Origin: Bolinopsis microptera
Lineage: Eukaryota; Ctenophora; Tentaculata; Lobata; Bolinopsidae
Reading direction: 5' to 3'
Assembly: GCF_026151205.1 (NCBI RefSeq)
Contig: NC_087075.1
Span: 9,904,303-9,968,302 of the forward strand
DNA: 64,000 nucleotides
Notes under the pieces: generated by a model
Database searches by the model: none
What the model saw: only the letters and a program-made list of their open reading frames with translations
Told to the model about the DNA's origin: nothing
Position numbers and translations under genes: made by a program
In this document: piece by piece, positions 12,362-23,620 of the stretch
How positions within the stretch are numbered: position 1 is the first letter of the stretch
Layout: every line of letters begins with the position of its first letter

Positions 12362-12849
12362 CCTGCAGCTGACAGCATAAAGAGTGAGAACTCGCAGAAA
12401 TTAGCTGCATTACGTACAGCGTACCTTACTTCCCAAAAATTAAAGATAAAAAGAAGATTAATGGAAAATTAGATGAATGGCAACTAATCAAGTCCAAATG
12501 TTTGGTAACCAAATTATTGAGCCCAAAGTTTTGGCACATAACTTTTAGGGAAATGGGAACTAAGGTACCATGTAATTTGTAGATATTAAAATAGCAATTA
12601 AAATAAGAGTTAAACAAAAAATGTACGATGCAATGCGAGGTAAGGACAAGTTTCAGGATTAACTAAACGTTTAATGAATTAACTAAGTTGTATTCTAGAC
12701 TGACTCCTTTCAATGTTGCTCAATATATGTTTGACTAATCAACTAATGCTAATGCTAATGAATAACGATGCTTAATATTATTATGAATAATATTATATGT
12801 AAACTATATATATATTTATATATATATTAGGTTATATAATAACGTATAT

Positions 12850-12960
12850 GATGTGGAATGTGGATTCTGATGGGGAAGTGCCGAGGTGAGGCATATTTGT
12901 TTGCCATAAATTTGACACGTGATCGAACACGTCAATCCACACCAGAGTTCACATCTACAG
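12850..12960. mobile_element. Decayed MITE related to the element at 61508
   Basis: The left part (ATGTGGATTCTGATGGGGAA) matches the left end of the 116-bp inverted-repeat element at 61508-61623, and the right part ends in CACATCTAC, the matching terminus. The middle has diverged, so this looks like an older family member. Confidence 0.45.
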
Positions 12961-13584
12961 GTCTATTAGTATTGTATTTCCTTAAGTGCTATATTAATTG
13001 TATTATAATAACGTAATAAATTATCATGTGTTTTATTTGTGTCTAATACTAAAATTGAATAAAATGTTCTAACATATAAGACTATATTAAAATGGAACAC
13101 AAGACTTAAGTTTATTTTCGAAACAAAATACCAATGACACCAAAAATCTGAGAATACCGTTCGTGCATGTCGTGCAACGCTCACTGAAAAATACAGCTAA
13201 CTCCAAAATACTACTGATGAGAAGCTAATGTCCGAGCGACATGCGGACACTGAGCTCAATGTCTGACTGTAGTCAATGAGCAGATAATGACTCAGGTCCT
13301 GTACAGGGAACCTGCTAAACTGCCAGTACTCTAATTGTAACTGTAACTGTCACATTTAGCTCGTTTACTAACTTTATTAATTAGAGTTTGACACGGTAGA
13401 TGTGGTAATATACTGCGTTATTGTAAAAATAGTTATACTTTTCGAGTATATCTTGAGGAGTATCGGGCGGAAGTCGAAGGAACTCTATTTTAAGTTATAC
13501 TATAAGTATAACTCAGGAAACACCCCTGATGGCATCATTACTCGAACTCAATAATTTATTATCTTTATTTGGAATCGAATCTAT

Positions 13585-13645
13585 AAATGTTTCAAAATTG
13601 TCCCACATTCAAACGCACAGCGGGGGTCAGCGGGGCCCTTCGTTG
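13585..13645. mobile_element. Fragment of the CAGTGGCGTAACG hAT-type MITE
   Basis: About 60 bp match one end of the MITEs at 34397 and 57671: TTTCAAAATTGTCCCACATT, then CAAACG, then CAGCGGGGGTCAGCGGGG and CCTTCGTT. The terminus itself has decayed (GCACCA for GCCACTG). Confidence 0.6.
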
Positions 13646-13829
13646 CACCAACTTCAAGTACCTCTGCTTGTATGTCGATCCAAATTGGTAAACCTATCAT
13701 CTATCACTATCAACACAATTGTAACTGCAGTTTTGCAGAACTTTAAAGTTAGACACTTAATCAATGAATACCTTTACAGGTACCATTTCCCAATACAATA
13801 CGAGATTAGCGGACGTAGTTAGGGAATTA

Positions 13830-14070
13830 TGCACAATGTCTGGGAAAAATTTGCGACAAGTAGCTTTCTGCAGGAATTTGTTGTCCATAGTGTCAGGAAC
13901 CACCCCAAAGAGTTTTGAATCTAAATCTGATTGGGAAAAAAAGTTAGAGCAAATTTTCTCCAAGCGCCTAATTCAGCCTGAAAACCGCACTTGTAACTAT
14001 TGTAAGAAAGACACATAGGAGCCCTATAGGGGGTGCAAAATGACCGCAATAATGACATTATTATTATGTA
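13830..14070. repeat. Left arm of a ~230-bp inverted repeat
   Basis: The segment matches the reverse complement of about 16283-16515 at high identity, ending in a shared CCGCAATAATGACATTA. It lies in an 84-codon open frame (13764-14018) with a TCNYCKK motif. The right arm lacks the full frame, so coding function is doubtful. The arms enclose 2.2 kb holding a GIY-YIG fragment and a LINE. Confidence 0.75.
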
Positions 14071-14346
14071 TTTTTCGGTAACCATTGTAATTGTACAAGG
14101 TTGGAGCAGTGCTAAAACTAACAAAATCCAAAAGGGAACAAAAAGGAACAAAAGAGAAACAAAGAAATCGCGGGGAAGGGAGAAATCATATCGCCCACAA
14201 GAAATATTGGATTGTGGAAAATGGGCAATTAACTGCACGACTATTTACCGAAATGAAACAACTTTACAGTAAGTATACTATTAATTTTGTTGTTGTAAAC
14301 TGTTGTTTTCCAGTACCCAGACTCCGAAAACAAATTGATGAATTAA

Positions 14347-14709
14347 AATGTTGTATACCTCTTCAGTTGCCAACTTTGTAACATGTGTTATGTAGGAAGA
14401 ACGGTGCAGCCCCTCAGGGCACGAGTAAACGAACATCGCGCCCATTACTACAAACTCATTTCGGACAATACCTTTGTCCCTGAAGAAAACGACGACGGAT
14501 TCAGCTTGGGTAAACACCTTGTAGAAGTTCATAACATGAAACAACGTGACAATTTCAACCAGGCTTATAAAGTGTCAATTCTCAGTAATAGTAGCCCAAG
14601 AACTCTAGAAGTGGATGAACACCGTTATATTCAGAAACTAAGAACTATACGTCCATTGGGGCTCAATGCCGTGGACCCGTTTGGGATTCCATTATTGGAT
14701 TTATCTTAA
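14347..14709 (+). mobile_element. GIY-YIG endonuclease domain fragment, Penelope-like
   Basis: A 120-residue open segment begins NVVYLFSC..C...YVGRT and continues with R.NEHR, LG.HL...H, SILSNSSP and EVDEHRYIQKL, ending near PLGLN. VYL...YVG is the GIY-YIG signature; the arginine in R.NEHR and the later glutamate (EVDE) are in the expected places for catalysis. A Cys pair just before YVG is typical of the GIY-YIG domain of Penelope-like retroelements, so that origin is inferred. No adjacent Penelope reverse transcriptase is visible. A stop codon precedes the domain, so this is a fragment. Confidence 0.65.
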
Positions 14710-14936
14710 ATGTTTTCTATTGCATTGGGGCACAAGAGTTATGTTTTTTAAAAATATTCATATCGTTTTTAGTTGTGTCATTTCATTCCCAATGTTACAC
14801 TTTGTAGGAACTGATATTAACCGAGTTTCTGATTCAGGATGTTACTGAAGATAGTAATGAAAATGTTTTAACACCTCAGTACTGTGTTTTACTACAGCTC
14901 AACCTGCTCAGTCTGACTATTTGGGAATTTAAACTC

Positions 14937-16025
14937 TTGATACCCATAAGGGTTTTGAAACCAATATATAATTATAAACTATTAACTGAGATTCTGCCTA
15001 CGGAGTGCAAAGGAGACAGCTGGAAGAGTCTGGGTGTCAAATTTGATGAAACTCTAAACATGGAAAGACAGATCAATAATGTCAAAAGGAAATGCAGCTG
15101 GACAATGATGAACCTAAGAACCATTGGTCGTTACCTGGATGAAGGCATTAAATTGATGCTGGTGAAACAACTGGTCATAACTAAATTAGACTACTGTAAT
15201 TCTCTTTACATGAATCTACCCAAGACCAGATTGAACAAACTTAGATCAACCCTTAATGGGGCAGTTCGTTTCATCTACAGCATAGAAGAGAGGACCACGG
15301 ACTTGGTTCCCTTCTATAAGAAGGCCCACATACTCCCTATAGACCAACGAATCTTCTTCAAAGTTTGTCTTTTAACCCACAAATCAGTTCACGGTACTGC
15401 ACCTGATTACCTCAAAGCACTACTGGATGTGGATGTAGTGGATATAGAGCTTTCAAACACCATGACCAGGTCGAAAAGACCGGATGACCATCTCATGCTC
15501 AAGATACCAAAGAATAAAAGATCCAAAGTTGATGACAGACGTTTTTCAAGCCATGCACCGGTTGCATGGAACTCTCTTCCGCTGATGTTGAGAAGTATTA
15601 CTGATACCAACTGTTTAAAGCGAATGTTAAAGAATCATTTATATAATCACTTCTGATGTTTTTTTTTCTTTCCATTGTCTTCACTTTGCAAGACACGTTA
15701 GCTTTTATTTTTTACCGCACTCCATTTTATGTCTTGATGTCTAACTTTCTAGGATCTGTCTCTTTCTTGATTGATTATGTCACTGTACCTTTATTTTACC
15801 TACATGTATTGTATGGTTTCTGCTTCTACTTAGTTTAGTGTGGTTTACAATAAAAGATGTTTTAATTTTGTCTTTACCTTATGACGAGTTATACTTTAGT
15901 TCACTTTTACACATTTGCTCACATCACTCACAGTCAGCCGCTCTGACATGGTTAACCACCTTCCTTGTGTTGTTGGTTAATCATATGAGCGGGATATAAA
16001 TACCTCATTTCATTTCATTTCATTT
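14937..16025 (+). mobile_element. CR1/L2-like LINE, 3' end of ORF2 and tail
   Basis: The open frame 14937-15656 (239 codons) carries the C-terminal half of a CR1/L2-type ORF2: LGVKFDETLNM, TKLDYCNSLY.NLP, APDYLK.LL and DRRFSSHAPVAWNSLPL, ending LKNHLYNHF. The RT palm and endonuclease are missing. The 3' sequence ends in GAGCGGGATATAAAT followed by about four TTTCA units. The element at 28033-29868 ends the same way, so both belong to one family. Confidence 0.85.
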
Positions 16026-16282
16026 CAACTAATATAGTTTACAAATGTACAATAGTTTATCGAACTTACAACTGCATTAGAATTACACTGAATGTTCGAA
16101 ATTTATAAGAAAAGTTTAATCATAGTTGATTGTGTGTCCTTCTAAGGTATGGTTTCATTCGACCTCAAATATTAATAAACTTTTTGAGCAATTTTGAACA
16201 TTATAAAATTGAAAATGTAAATAGTACAATGAACAATGATTTAATACTAGTCTGATGACCCAGAAACACTGATTCGCCCCAC

Positions 16283-16515
16283 ATAATGTCATTATTGCGG
16301 TCATTTTGCACCCCCTATGGGACTCCTATGTGTCTTTCTTACAATAGTTACAAGTTTTTGAAGTGCGGTTCTCAGGCTGAGTTAGGCGCCTGGAGAAAAT
16401 TTGCTCTAACTTTTTTTCCCAATAATTCCAGATTCAAAAATCGTTGGGTGGTTCCTGACACTATGGACAACACATTCCTGCAGAAAACAGCTTGTCGCAA
16501 ATTTTTCCCAGATGG
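16283..16515. repeat. Right arm of the ~230-bp inverted repeat
   Basis: Reverse-complement match to 13837-14066 with scattered substitutions and one short insertion (TTTTTGAAG near 16353). The arm begins CATAATGTCATTATTGCGG. Confidence 0.75.
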
Positions 16516-17004
16516 TTGTGTATCAATGTTAATTGTTCCCTAACTAACGGGTCAGAAACGATCTACTATTTACTAATAACGATATTGAGTTCAGGTTTTA
16601 TTGAGTGTGAAGTCATCTTATTTTATTAATTTTTTGTAGCAGTAAAACCCTAAAAAATTACAGTCAGAGAATTTAATTTTACTTTATTTTCAATTAACAA
16701 TATGCCTGAGAACCCGGTCTTCGTCGAAATTTAAATATTAACAATTTAACTAACCACCCTTATAACTGATACAGCTACAAATCCTTGTACGGTCCATTAT
16801 TTTAATGTTACTCATTTGCTTATAAAGATTTGACACATCCAATTGGTAATGTTTAGGAATAACTATGACAAAGTGTAAACAACATTTCGGGTGCAATCGT
16901 AGTAATTATTTAGTCTGGAGTAACTAAGTTCATTTTGTATAGCCTAGTCGTATATCACCTGATGTGACATCACAACATTCCAGTATTCATCAGATGAACC
17001 TGGA

Positions 17005-17913
17005 TTACTCTACTAATAGTCTTTCTACTAGTTGCACTACTCGTTCCAGTTCTAGTTCTAGTTCTCCGTAAGGGTCAACATGCATATCAATGTGATGTGC
17101 ATGCAGGAATTTAACATGTTTAGCGCAGAACCTCTCCCCCTTCACTCCCTCGTCACACTTCTGAACAATTTAATGTTAACTTTATATTATATATGTATGA
17201 TAATAACATTATTAATATAATGTTAACTTAAAAAACAAACACCTATCCTCTCGATCTCGTTAGAGTTCTGAAAAATGATAAATATTCTAAACAACATGAT
17301 TTACCTTACAGGCTCTTATTTAAGTAATTTGCCCTTCTTTTCTGATAATTAAATTTGGCTAGCTTATAATGTTGGCAGCCTTCAATTTGCCTGTTCAAAC
17401 CGGGCACTTAGTGGAATGTATAATTCATTAAAAAGGACCACCGAAATAAAATATAAAGCTCTGTTGCATAACCACCGTAATAAGTTGAATCGGGACTTTT
17501 AGGACTATTTATGGGTTATAACTCATTGTAACAAGTACATAATGTATAGAAACTGAAATTGCTAACCGTATTGGTACAGACAACTTGGCAATTGAATCTT
17601 CCAGAGCATATCCCACAGGTTTCCGGTTCACACCACAATTCACCAGGTTTGTAACGTTTGTCAAACCTGTGATTGAGTAAATTGAAATGTATGAAGCAGT
17701 GAGTTGGTGACTGGTGAGTCGATCATGTTCATGTTTCCTTCATAAAACAGATTGGAATTTGGACAATTAACTGACATTTTACCAATCCACAAAGAATACA
17801 ATAGTCTGGACGTCAAACCTTTTCAAGTAACAATAGCCGTCATCATCAGGAGGAGGGCAGGTTACCAGATGAAGTAGAATCAGTATTATAACAAATGAGA
17901 GCAGCTTCATCAT
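17005..17913 (-). CDS. Small secreted eight-cysteine protein, copy 2
   Basis: Three exons (17913-17819, 17666-17567, 17160-17005) give a 116-residue protein paralogous to the gene at 9471-12361. Exon 1 starts MMKLLSFVIILILLHL, a clear signal peptide, then PPPDDDGYC. Exon 2 has RYKPGELWCEPETC and SGRFNCQVVC; exon 3 has KCDEGVKGERFC and MHVDP. All eight structural cysteines and both intron phases match copy 1. The C-terminal tail is longer, ending in a Leu/Glu-rich helix-like segment. This copy has compact introns, so it may be closer to the ancestral structure. Function is unknown; an extracellular role is inferred from the signal peptide and cysteine pattern. Confidence 0.8.
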
Positions 17914-17980
17914 CCTGCTGCTGCTGGTGGTAACATTTATTAATACAGGTAACTCAAGTCAGGGAAAGACTAAAGACTAA

Positions 17981-18284
17981 CCCCCCAGTTCCATAGCGGA
18001 TATTATGCCAAATTATTAGACGGAGGTCCATTTCTAGGGTGATGATTCTCCGGCTCCGTCTACTGTATTAGACGGAGATGAAGCTCTCCGGGAATTTCTC
18101 GGAGATTGTAGCAGTTTGTGGCAGTTTCTTTGCACTTTGCTCCATCTGTGAGAATCAACAAAATTACCGTAGATGGTCTCCGGATAAGGTTATGGAACTG
18201 CAAACCGGAGAAATATCCGAAGAAATATTAGTTGACGATCTCCGTTTAATAATTTGGCATAAAATCCGCTATGGAACTGGGGGG
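17981..18284. mobile_element. 304-bp MITE with ~45-bp TIRs and TAA target duplication
   Basis: The termini are inverted copies beginning CCCCCCAGTTCCATAGCGG and running on through TTATGCCAAATTATTA. The flanks are TAA on both sides (17978-17980 and 18285-18287). A 3-bp TWA target duplication is the mark of PIF/Harbinger elements, so a non-autonomous Harbinger-type MITE is likely. The 69-codon frame inside it is incidental. Confidence 0.8.
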
Positions 18285-18289
18285 TAACA

Positions 18290-19320
18290 GGTAAGATAAC
18301 GACTATCCGTGAAAATTTAATAGAATTTATAATTCGCTCAAGTTTTGATTTTGTAGTAGACCTGCGACAGACAGTGAACATAAAACCCTAAATGATATAA
18401 TAGAACCTAGTCTGTTGAGCCAGGCAAAATTTACTATAATTCATGTCCCTGAGGCCTGAGATGGAACGCAAGCTTAAAAACCCGAAATACCGATGACATA
18501 AACCTAAAATACGAATATTAACACGACGAAACTTAACGTAAAGCACTAAAAATCTTAATGCTTAAGCTCACTGAACAATACATCTTGTATTCTAGCTTCA
18601 ACACGCGACTGACAAATGCTAATGTTCAAGCTGTACACACAGAATCACACAGCTCTTTCCAGCTTCCACAATCCGCATATGTTATCTTAATTCTTATCAG
18701 CCCTTATCTGAGCATACTAAACTATGAGCGACCCTAATTATATTTAGAGAATGGCAAACTGCTCAAATAATGATCCTTATCTCAACATACGACTGAAGAT
18801 AAAGCTAATATTGGAGCTGTAGAGCATGCAGTCAGTGAATCACGTAGCTCCTGTACAACAGACCTACTAAACTACCGTTACTTGAAGTGCCTCTAACTGT
18901 AACTATAACCCAGTATAACGATTAGTATTGTGATGAGTATGTTAAGTATGATATGTAAAGCAAATCAGAGAGGAGGTCATTGGTTGAAGTGAGACTAGGA
19001 GTTAGAGTGCAGTCTTTATAATGTACAGGGGAGTGTTCCTGTGTGGTGTTTTCAGATAGTAGCTAGACGGTACGTGATCAGATTATAGGCAATATATAGC
19101 TGAATTTCTGTGGAAGTGAGAGAAGTAAGAATTGTCAGTGTGTTTCATCAATCATCAACAAGGTGCTCGACTAGTGAAGCAAAAAGCAAAAAGATAGTGT
19201 TTATCTTTTTGCAAGACTTTACTCTTACACCGACCACTTTGTCATCACAGAATAAAATAGAAATAAGCATAACAATATGGAATCGGTGGAATAGAATTGG
19301 AAGAGTCATGTTTTATTTAC
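18290..19320. other. Intergenic stretch, no gene recognised
   Basis: AT-rich sequence with no convincing exon. A few words resemble the flanks of 13200-13330 (for example GACAAATGCTAATGTTC...GTACA and CCTACTAAACT), suggesting a diverged dispersed repeat. Confidence 0.35.
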
Positions 19321-19326
19321 ATTTAT

Positions 19327-19819
19327 TTAAGGGGAGGGGGGGGGGGGGGGGGGGTTCACCCTGATTTTTGTGTGAAACTTGGTTTCGAGATAGCAGTTGA
19401 CCAACAAACTAGGACCGGTGGCCGAACTTTTGAGGGGGTCCCGGACCCCAACCGCCAAACGGCGCCCGCGGGGCAGCCACGCCCATATTTGGTCCAAATC
19501 AGGCCCAATTTAGCCAAATACCCTGAACATGCCCAAAACCCAGATTTTAGGTGGTCTACTTGTAGCTAGTGGTCCCTTGAACTCGTATATGAATTGTCAT
19601 CACGATTGGACAAAATATGGGCATATAGTTTTTAGCTCATAACTCAGTCATGTTCAGGGCCTGATTTGGACCAAATATGGGCGTGGCTGCCCCGCGGGCA
19701 CCGTTTGGCGGTTGGGGTCCGGGACACCCTCAAAAGTTCGGTCACCGGTCCTAGTTTGTTGGTCAACTGCTATATCGAAACCAAGTTTCACAAAAAAATC
19801 AGGATGAACCCCCCTATAA
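19327..19819. mobile_element. ~490-bp fold-back element with long inverted arms
   Basis: The left arm (from about 19350 to 19530) and right arm (about 19650-19810) are inverted copies over roughly 170 bp, containing CCTGATTTTT, AACTAGGACCGGTG and CCCGCGGGGCAGCCACGCCC. The outer ends are G-rich on the left, including a run of about 20 G, and C-rich on the right. TTTAT flanks both sides (19322-19326 and 19820-19824), a possible 5-bp target duplication. No transposase is present; the superfamily is not assigned. Confidence 0.75.
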
Positions 19820-19824
19820 TTTAT

Positions 19825-21555
19825 GAGTAAATTATTGGTTGTAGGAGAATAAAATATAATACAGATAATAATGTAATATAATTTGATGGTGCAGTTTTTG
19901 TTAACAGACTCGTATCACCAATGTTCAAAGATCGATTAATTCTTGTTATGCTTAAGATTGTACATATACAATATACATAAAACAATGTGAAGGCCGTTTG
20001 GCGTTTGTGTTTGATCGTTCTCAAGCGCAAAATAATACAGAGAGTGAAATCGAACGCTCGATTATCCTATTTATTTACGTGACCTGCTAACGTGACCTAG
20101 CTATTGCGTGACCTGTTAACGTGACCTATCTAGATTATGACCTAGCTAGAACGTGGATATGCCAAGACTGAGAAAAATAAATAAATCGTGAATTATTAAT
20201 TGTTGGCTGCGGTCACATTTTGAAATATTATGAATTTTATTTAAAAATTAAAGGCACTCAAAATTCAGCATGCACTCGATCGAGGGAAATACAATTTTTA
20301 ATTTTAGACTAGTTTAATGATTTAATTTCAATTCTTTGTCTTTGAAACGTGATTGCATGATATTATATTAAAAGCTGTGGTTTACATTTTCTACCACTCA
20401 AAAATCTACAAAGAAAAGATTTCTTTAAATTGGGATTGATCTATCATTTGTATTCACAAACTACAATTATTAAAAACATTCTTCAAAGCGACCACACGGT
20501 TTTAAAACTATCGACAGTTATATTGTAATTACATTCAGTTCATGATACGATCATCATCAAGGTGTCAGCCATTTGAACTTGATATTTAAATTGATGAAAG
20601 ATTTTACAAGAAGTATAATAAAAACTCTAGCTCTTAAATCTTCAGCCAGACAGCCAAGATAAGTCTTCATATTATTAAATTAATTCAGACGTTTATGATG
20701 ACAGGATCAATGATCATGGTATATAGTCGAACGATTGTTTTTTTCGGTTTGTTTCGCAAAAAACATTCAACTTCAAATAATTGAATAACTGTCTTCAATA
20801 TCGCATTCTTTATCAGAAAATTCCCACGCTTCAGTTCCGTCAAGATGACCATGGTATAACTTAGGTTCATTCAGTTATCTGGTTCTTGCATCGACACCAA
20901 AACAGTGACTCAACGATGTAAAACGGTTTTAACAATTCCGTTTCCCATTTTTGATACAAAAACGCTCACAAACAGGTAGATTTCCAACGAGATAATGATT
21001 GCAGAATTTTAGAGCAACAACCGTAGTGAAAAAGGTTAAACAATGCTACGTGCTGGTCCAAATGTTTCCACTCTGTTAGTGCAACTCGTCTGCATGGCAT
21101 TATCCATGATTTTTGGCCTGTGTTTTCAATTATTTTCAATCGAGACATTATTTTCCTCAACTAAAAGCTGATCACACGGTCTTTAAAAAAGAATCACTCG
21201 AAACCTGCTTCCTCTGACTAAACTCATGAAACTTCAAAAGTATCATCTTTCGATAAAGCACTACATTGATATCTAAGATTGTCGGATAATTGTCCTCTCA
21301 TTCTCCCTGTCCTCCCTGTGATATGATGGGAAGGGAAATACCGACTGGTTGAGGTAGGGCTGCACCCTGACTTGGTAGTTTGAAACTTCGCATACCCATC
21401 TTCCATTTGTTTCTGAAATGTTGGTTGGAATGTTTATTAATATTGCTTTGAACCCTCAACCCACATAGAAGCAAGGCATTGGACACCATCGGACTTTACT
21501 TGAGAGATTATGAGCAGTCTGAATCATGGACGAAAAAGTTCAGAGTTGTTTAAAA
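19825..21555. other. AT-rich stretch, no gene recognised
   Basis: CGTGACCT words are repeated at 20078-20160. Minus-strand frames near 20685-21490 lack paired splice signals that would join them into a gene, though one could be a distal exon of the minus-strand gene ending near 23621. Confidence 0.35.
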
Positions 21556-22353
21556 CAGGGCTGTGAAATACCAATACGTGTTTTACGTTTTTTTGAATTG
21601 GAGCGTTTTTACGTTTTTTTAACAGGTTTTTGCGTATTTATTTAAAAAACGTTATTATTTGTACGGAAATTTACAATGTTTTGACGGTCACCGACTACCA
21701 GTAAACGAACCAGCGAAGTACGAACACTGAGGCCTGGGCCACAATCACATAAGCAGATTGCAGTCTTCAGTTACACTGCAGTACACTTACATTCCTATTA
21801 TAACTGCAAAGTATCGAAACGAGCCATCACATATCCTCATTACTCACTTTATTATTGTAGTTAAGCGAACATTCCAGACTCTGCTATATCATACCGTCAG
21901 ATTATATGTGTAGCAGCTAAGCAAACGTGCGAGATAACGCTAATTCTATAACTTAAATGATAAATTAGCGCATATTAAGATGTTTCATATTTGATATTTT
22001 CAGAAAGCATAACCGAAACTCTATTTAACATCTGATGTTGCTCTCTTAGTAGGTGGCATGGTCATAATCTCATTTCTTGCTTACTGAATGAAAGATGAAA
22101 CTGCAGCTGATTCCCACCCCTCTTAGTTATTCGTGTTACATGTACAGCAACTTAGAAAGCAAGAGTATTCAACAGTCAACACAACTGGCAAGTTTGATTG
22201 GTCATATACCGCTACATTTTGAATTTTCACGTGAGTCGGCTTGATTAGATTATGCGAACGTTTTTCTCGTTTTTTGAACGTTTTTTGAAAAAGATAGAAA
22301 AAATCACGTTTTTAACGTTTTTGAGTTTACCATTTATGTTTTTCACAACCCTG
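21556..22353. mobile_element. ~800-bp non-autonomous hAT-type element
   Basis: Inverted termini start CAGGGCTGTGAAA on the left and end TTTCACAACCCTG on the right. Both subterminal regions contain several ACGTTTTT words in mirrored orientation. The 8 bp outside each end are identical, GTTTAAAA (21548-21555 and 22354-22361). An 8-bp target duplication plus CAGGG termini is diagnostic of hAT elements. No transposase ORF is inside, so movement would need one supplied elsewhere. Confidence 0.88.
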
Positions 22354-22399
22354 GTTTAAAAAACGTAGTATCAAGACATTGACAACAGCATATAATACC

Positions 22400-23600
22400 G
22401 ATAGAATATTAATAATCTGAAGGGCTTTTTAGTATTTCTTTGGTGAAAATTAGCGACAAGAATTTGTAATTGTGCGGAGTCGAAGACAGAGACATGACAA
22501 TTTAGAAGTGCTAAAGTCGATGGCGTTTTAAAAGTTTTAGAGGTTTCACATGCTCGAAGTTTGGCAATGTGTGTATATCACTGTATATAATAGTATAATA
22601 GCTCAGCAGGTACGAGAAAGTTAACAAGCAATACCTCCAAACCGAGGAATCTATAAAGGTATCACAATAAAAGAAGGGTGCGTACTTGAAGTAATAAACT
22701 GTTTTATATGCCCAGAGTTTATGCCCTCAGATTTAGCCAGAGTAAAAGTTCAAAATTGTAAGATTGATATGTTTGGTCAATGGTGATTCATTATAAACGG
22801 TGTAGTAGCGTGATTTATGTTGTAATGATTGCAGAGAAGGAGCGAAATTAGGGGATCTGGTCAATCCAACAAAGCAATTAGATGGAAAAAAGAAGTAAGA
22901 AAGCTTTCTTCCCGGTTATTTTAGGCAGTTCATGGTTATGCTGGTGAATACTGAATACCCACAACAGAGATGAGTTTTTAGCACGACTTTTCATCAAACG
23001 ATATTCCCAAATTCACCCTTGGCAAGATTTCTACCCTCGAACTTCTTCGACGGACGGTATTATGTTCCAAACCGGCTTTTCTGAGCGAGGGTGAAGTGTT
23101 TAATAAGTTAATTAGTTAATTAGTTAATTTAGCAACACTTTTACCAGTAGCTTAAACAATAAAAACATTTAAAGGCTTAGCTTATCAAGGATTACCCGAT
23201 CAAAATTAGGGTGGTATATAAGTATAACATATCACAAGCTGATATACGAGGCAGCAGAATAAAATGACGTGGTAGTTGAAGGAACTGGATTATTTTACTG
23301 TTTTGTTATAATTTAATTTTAGAAAAATTCAAAAATTGAGGAGGGATCATTTGAAATGAAAAATGTTTTAAAGAAAGGCAATGGACTGAGCTACATTTTA
23401 TTACTTATAAATAAGAGCAAGTGCCAAACTTTATATGAGAAATTTCCAACTTTAATGGCTTGGCAATTGGTATTTAGCAAATTATTTTTGATGACAATTT
23501 ATCTTTTGTGCAAAGTTGACAATTCCAATAGTCGTACATTTACATTTTTGCATTCATAAAAAGATGAACTGTACTGTTTTTAATTTTGAATGACATGCTT
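22400..23600. other. AT-rich stretch, no gene recognised
   Basis: No exon with convincing splice sites is seen. It includes a TTAGTTAATTAGTTAATT microrepeat near 23108. It lies just 3' of the last recognised exon of the minus-strand 13-exon gene and could hold its 3' UTR or further exons. Confidence 0.35.
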
Positions 23601-23620
23601 TACCACGAAACGAAGAATAC

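Noticed and set aside
16250-16275. CTGATGA followed four bases later by GAAAC
   Set aside because: Stem II would be only one or two pairs and no flanking stems I and III were found; probably chance.
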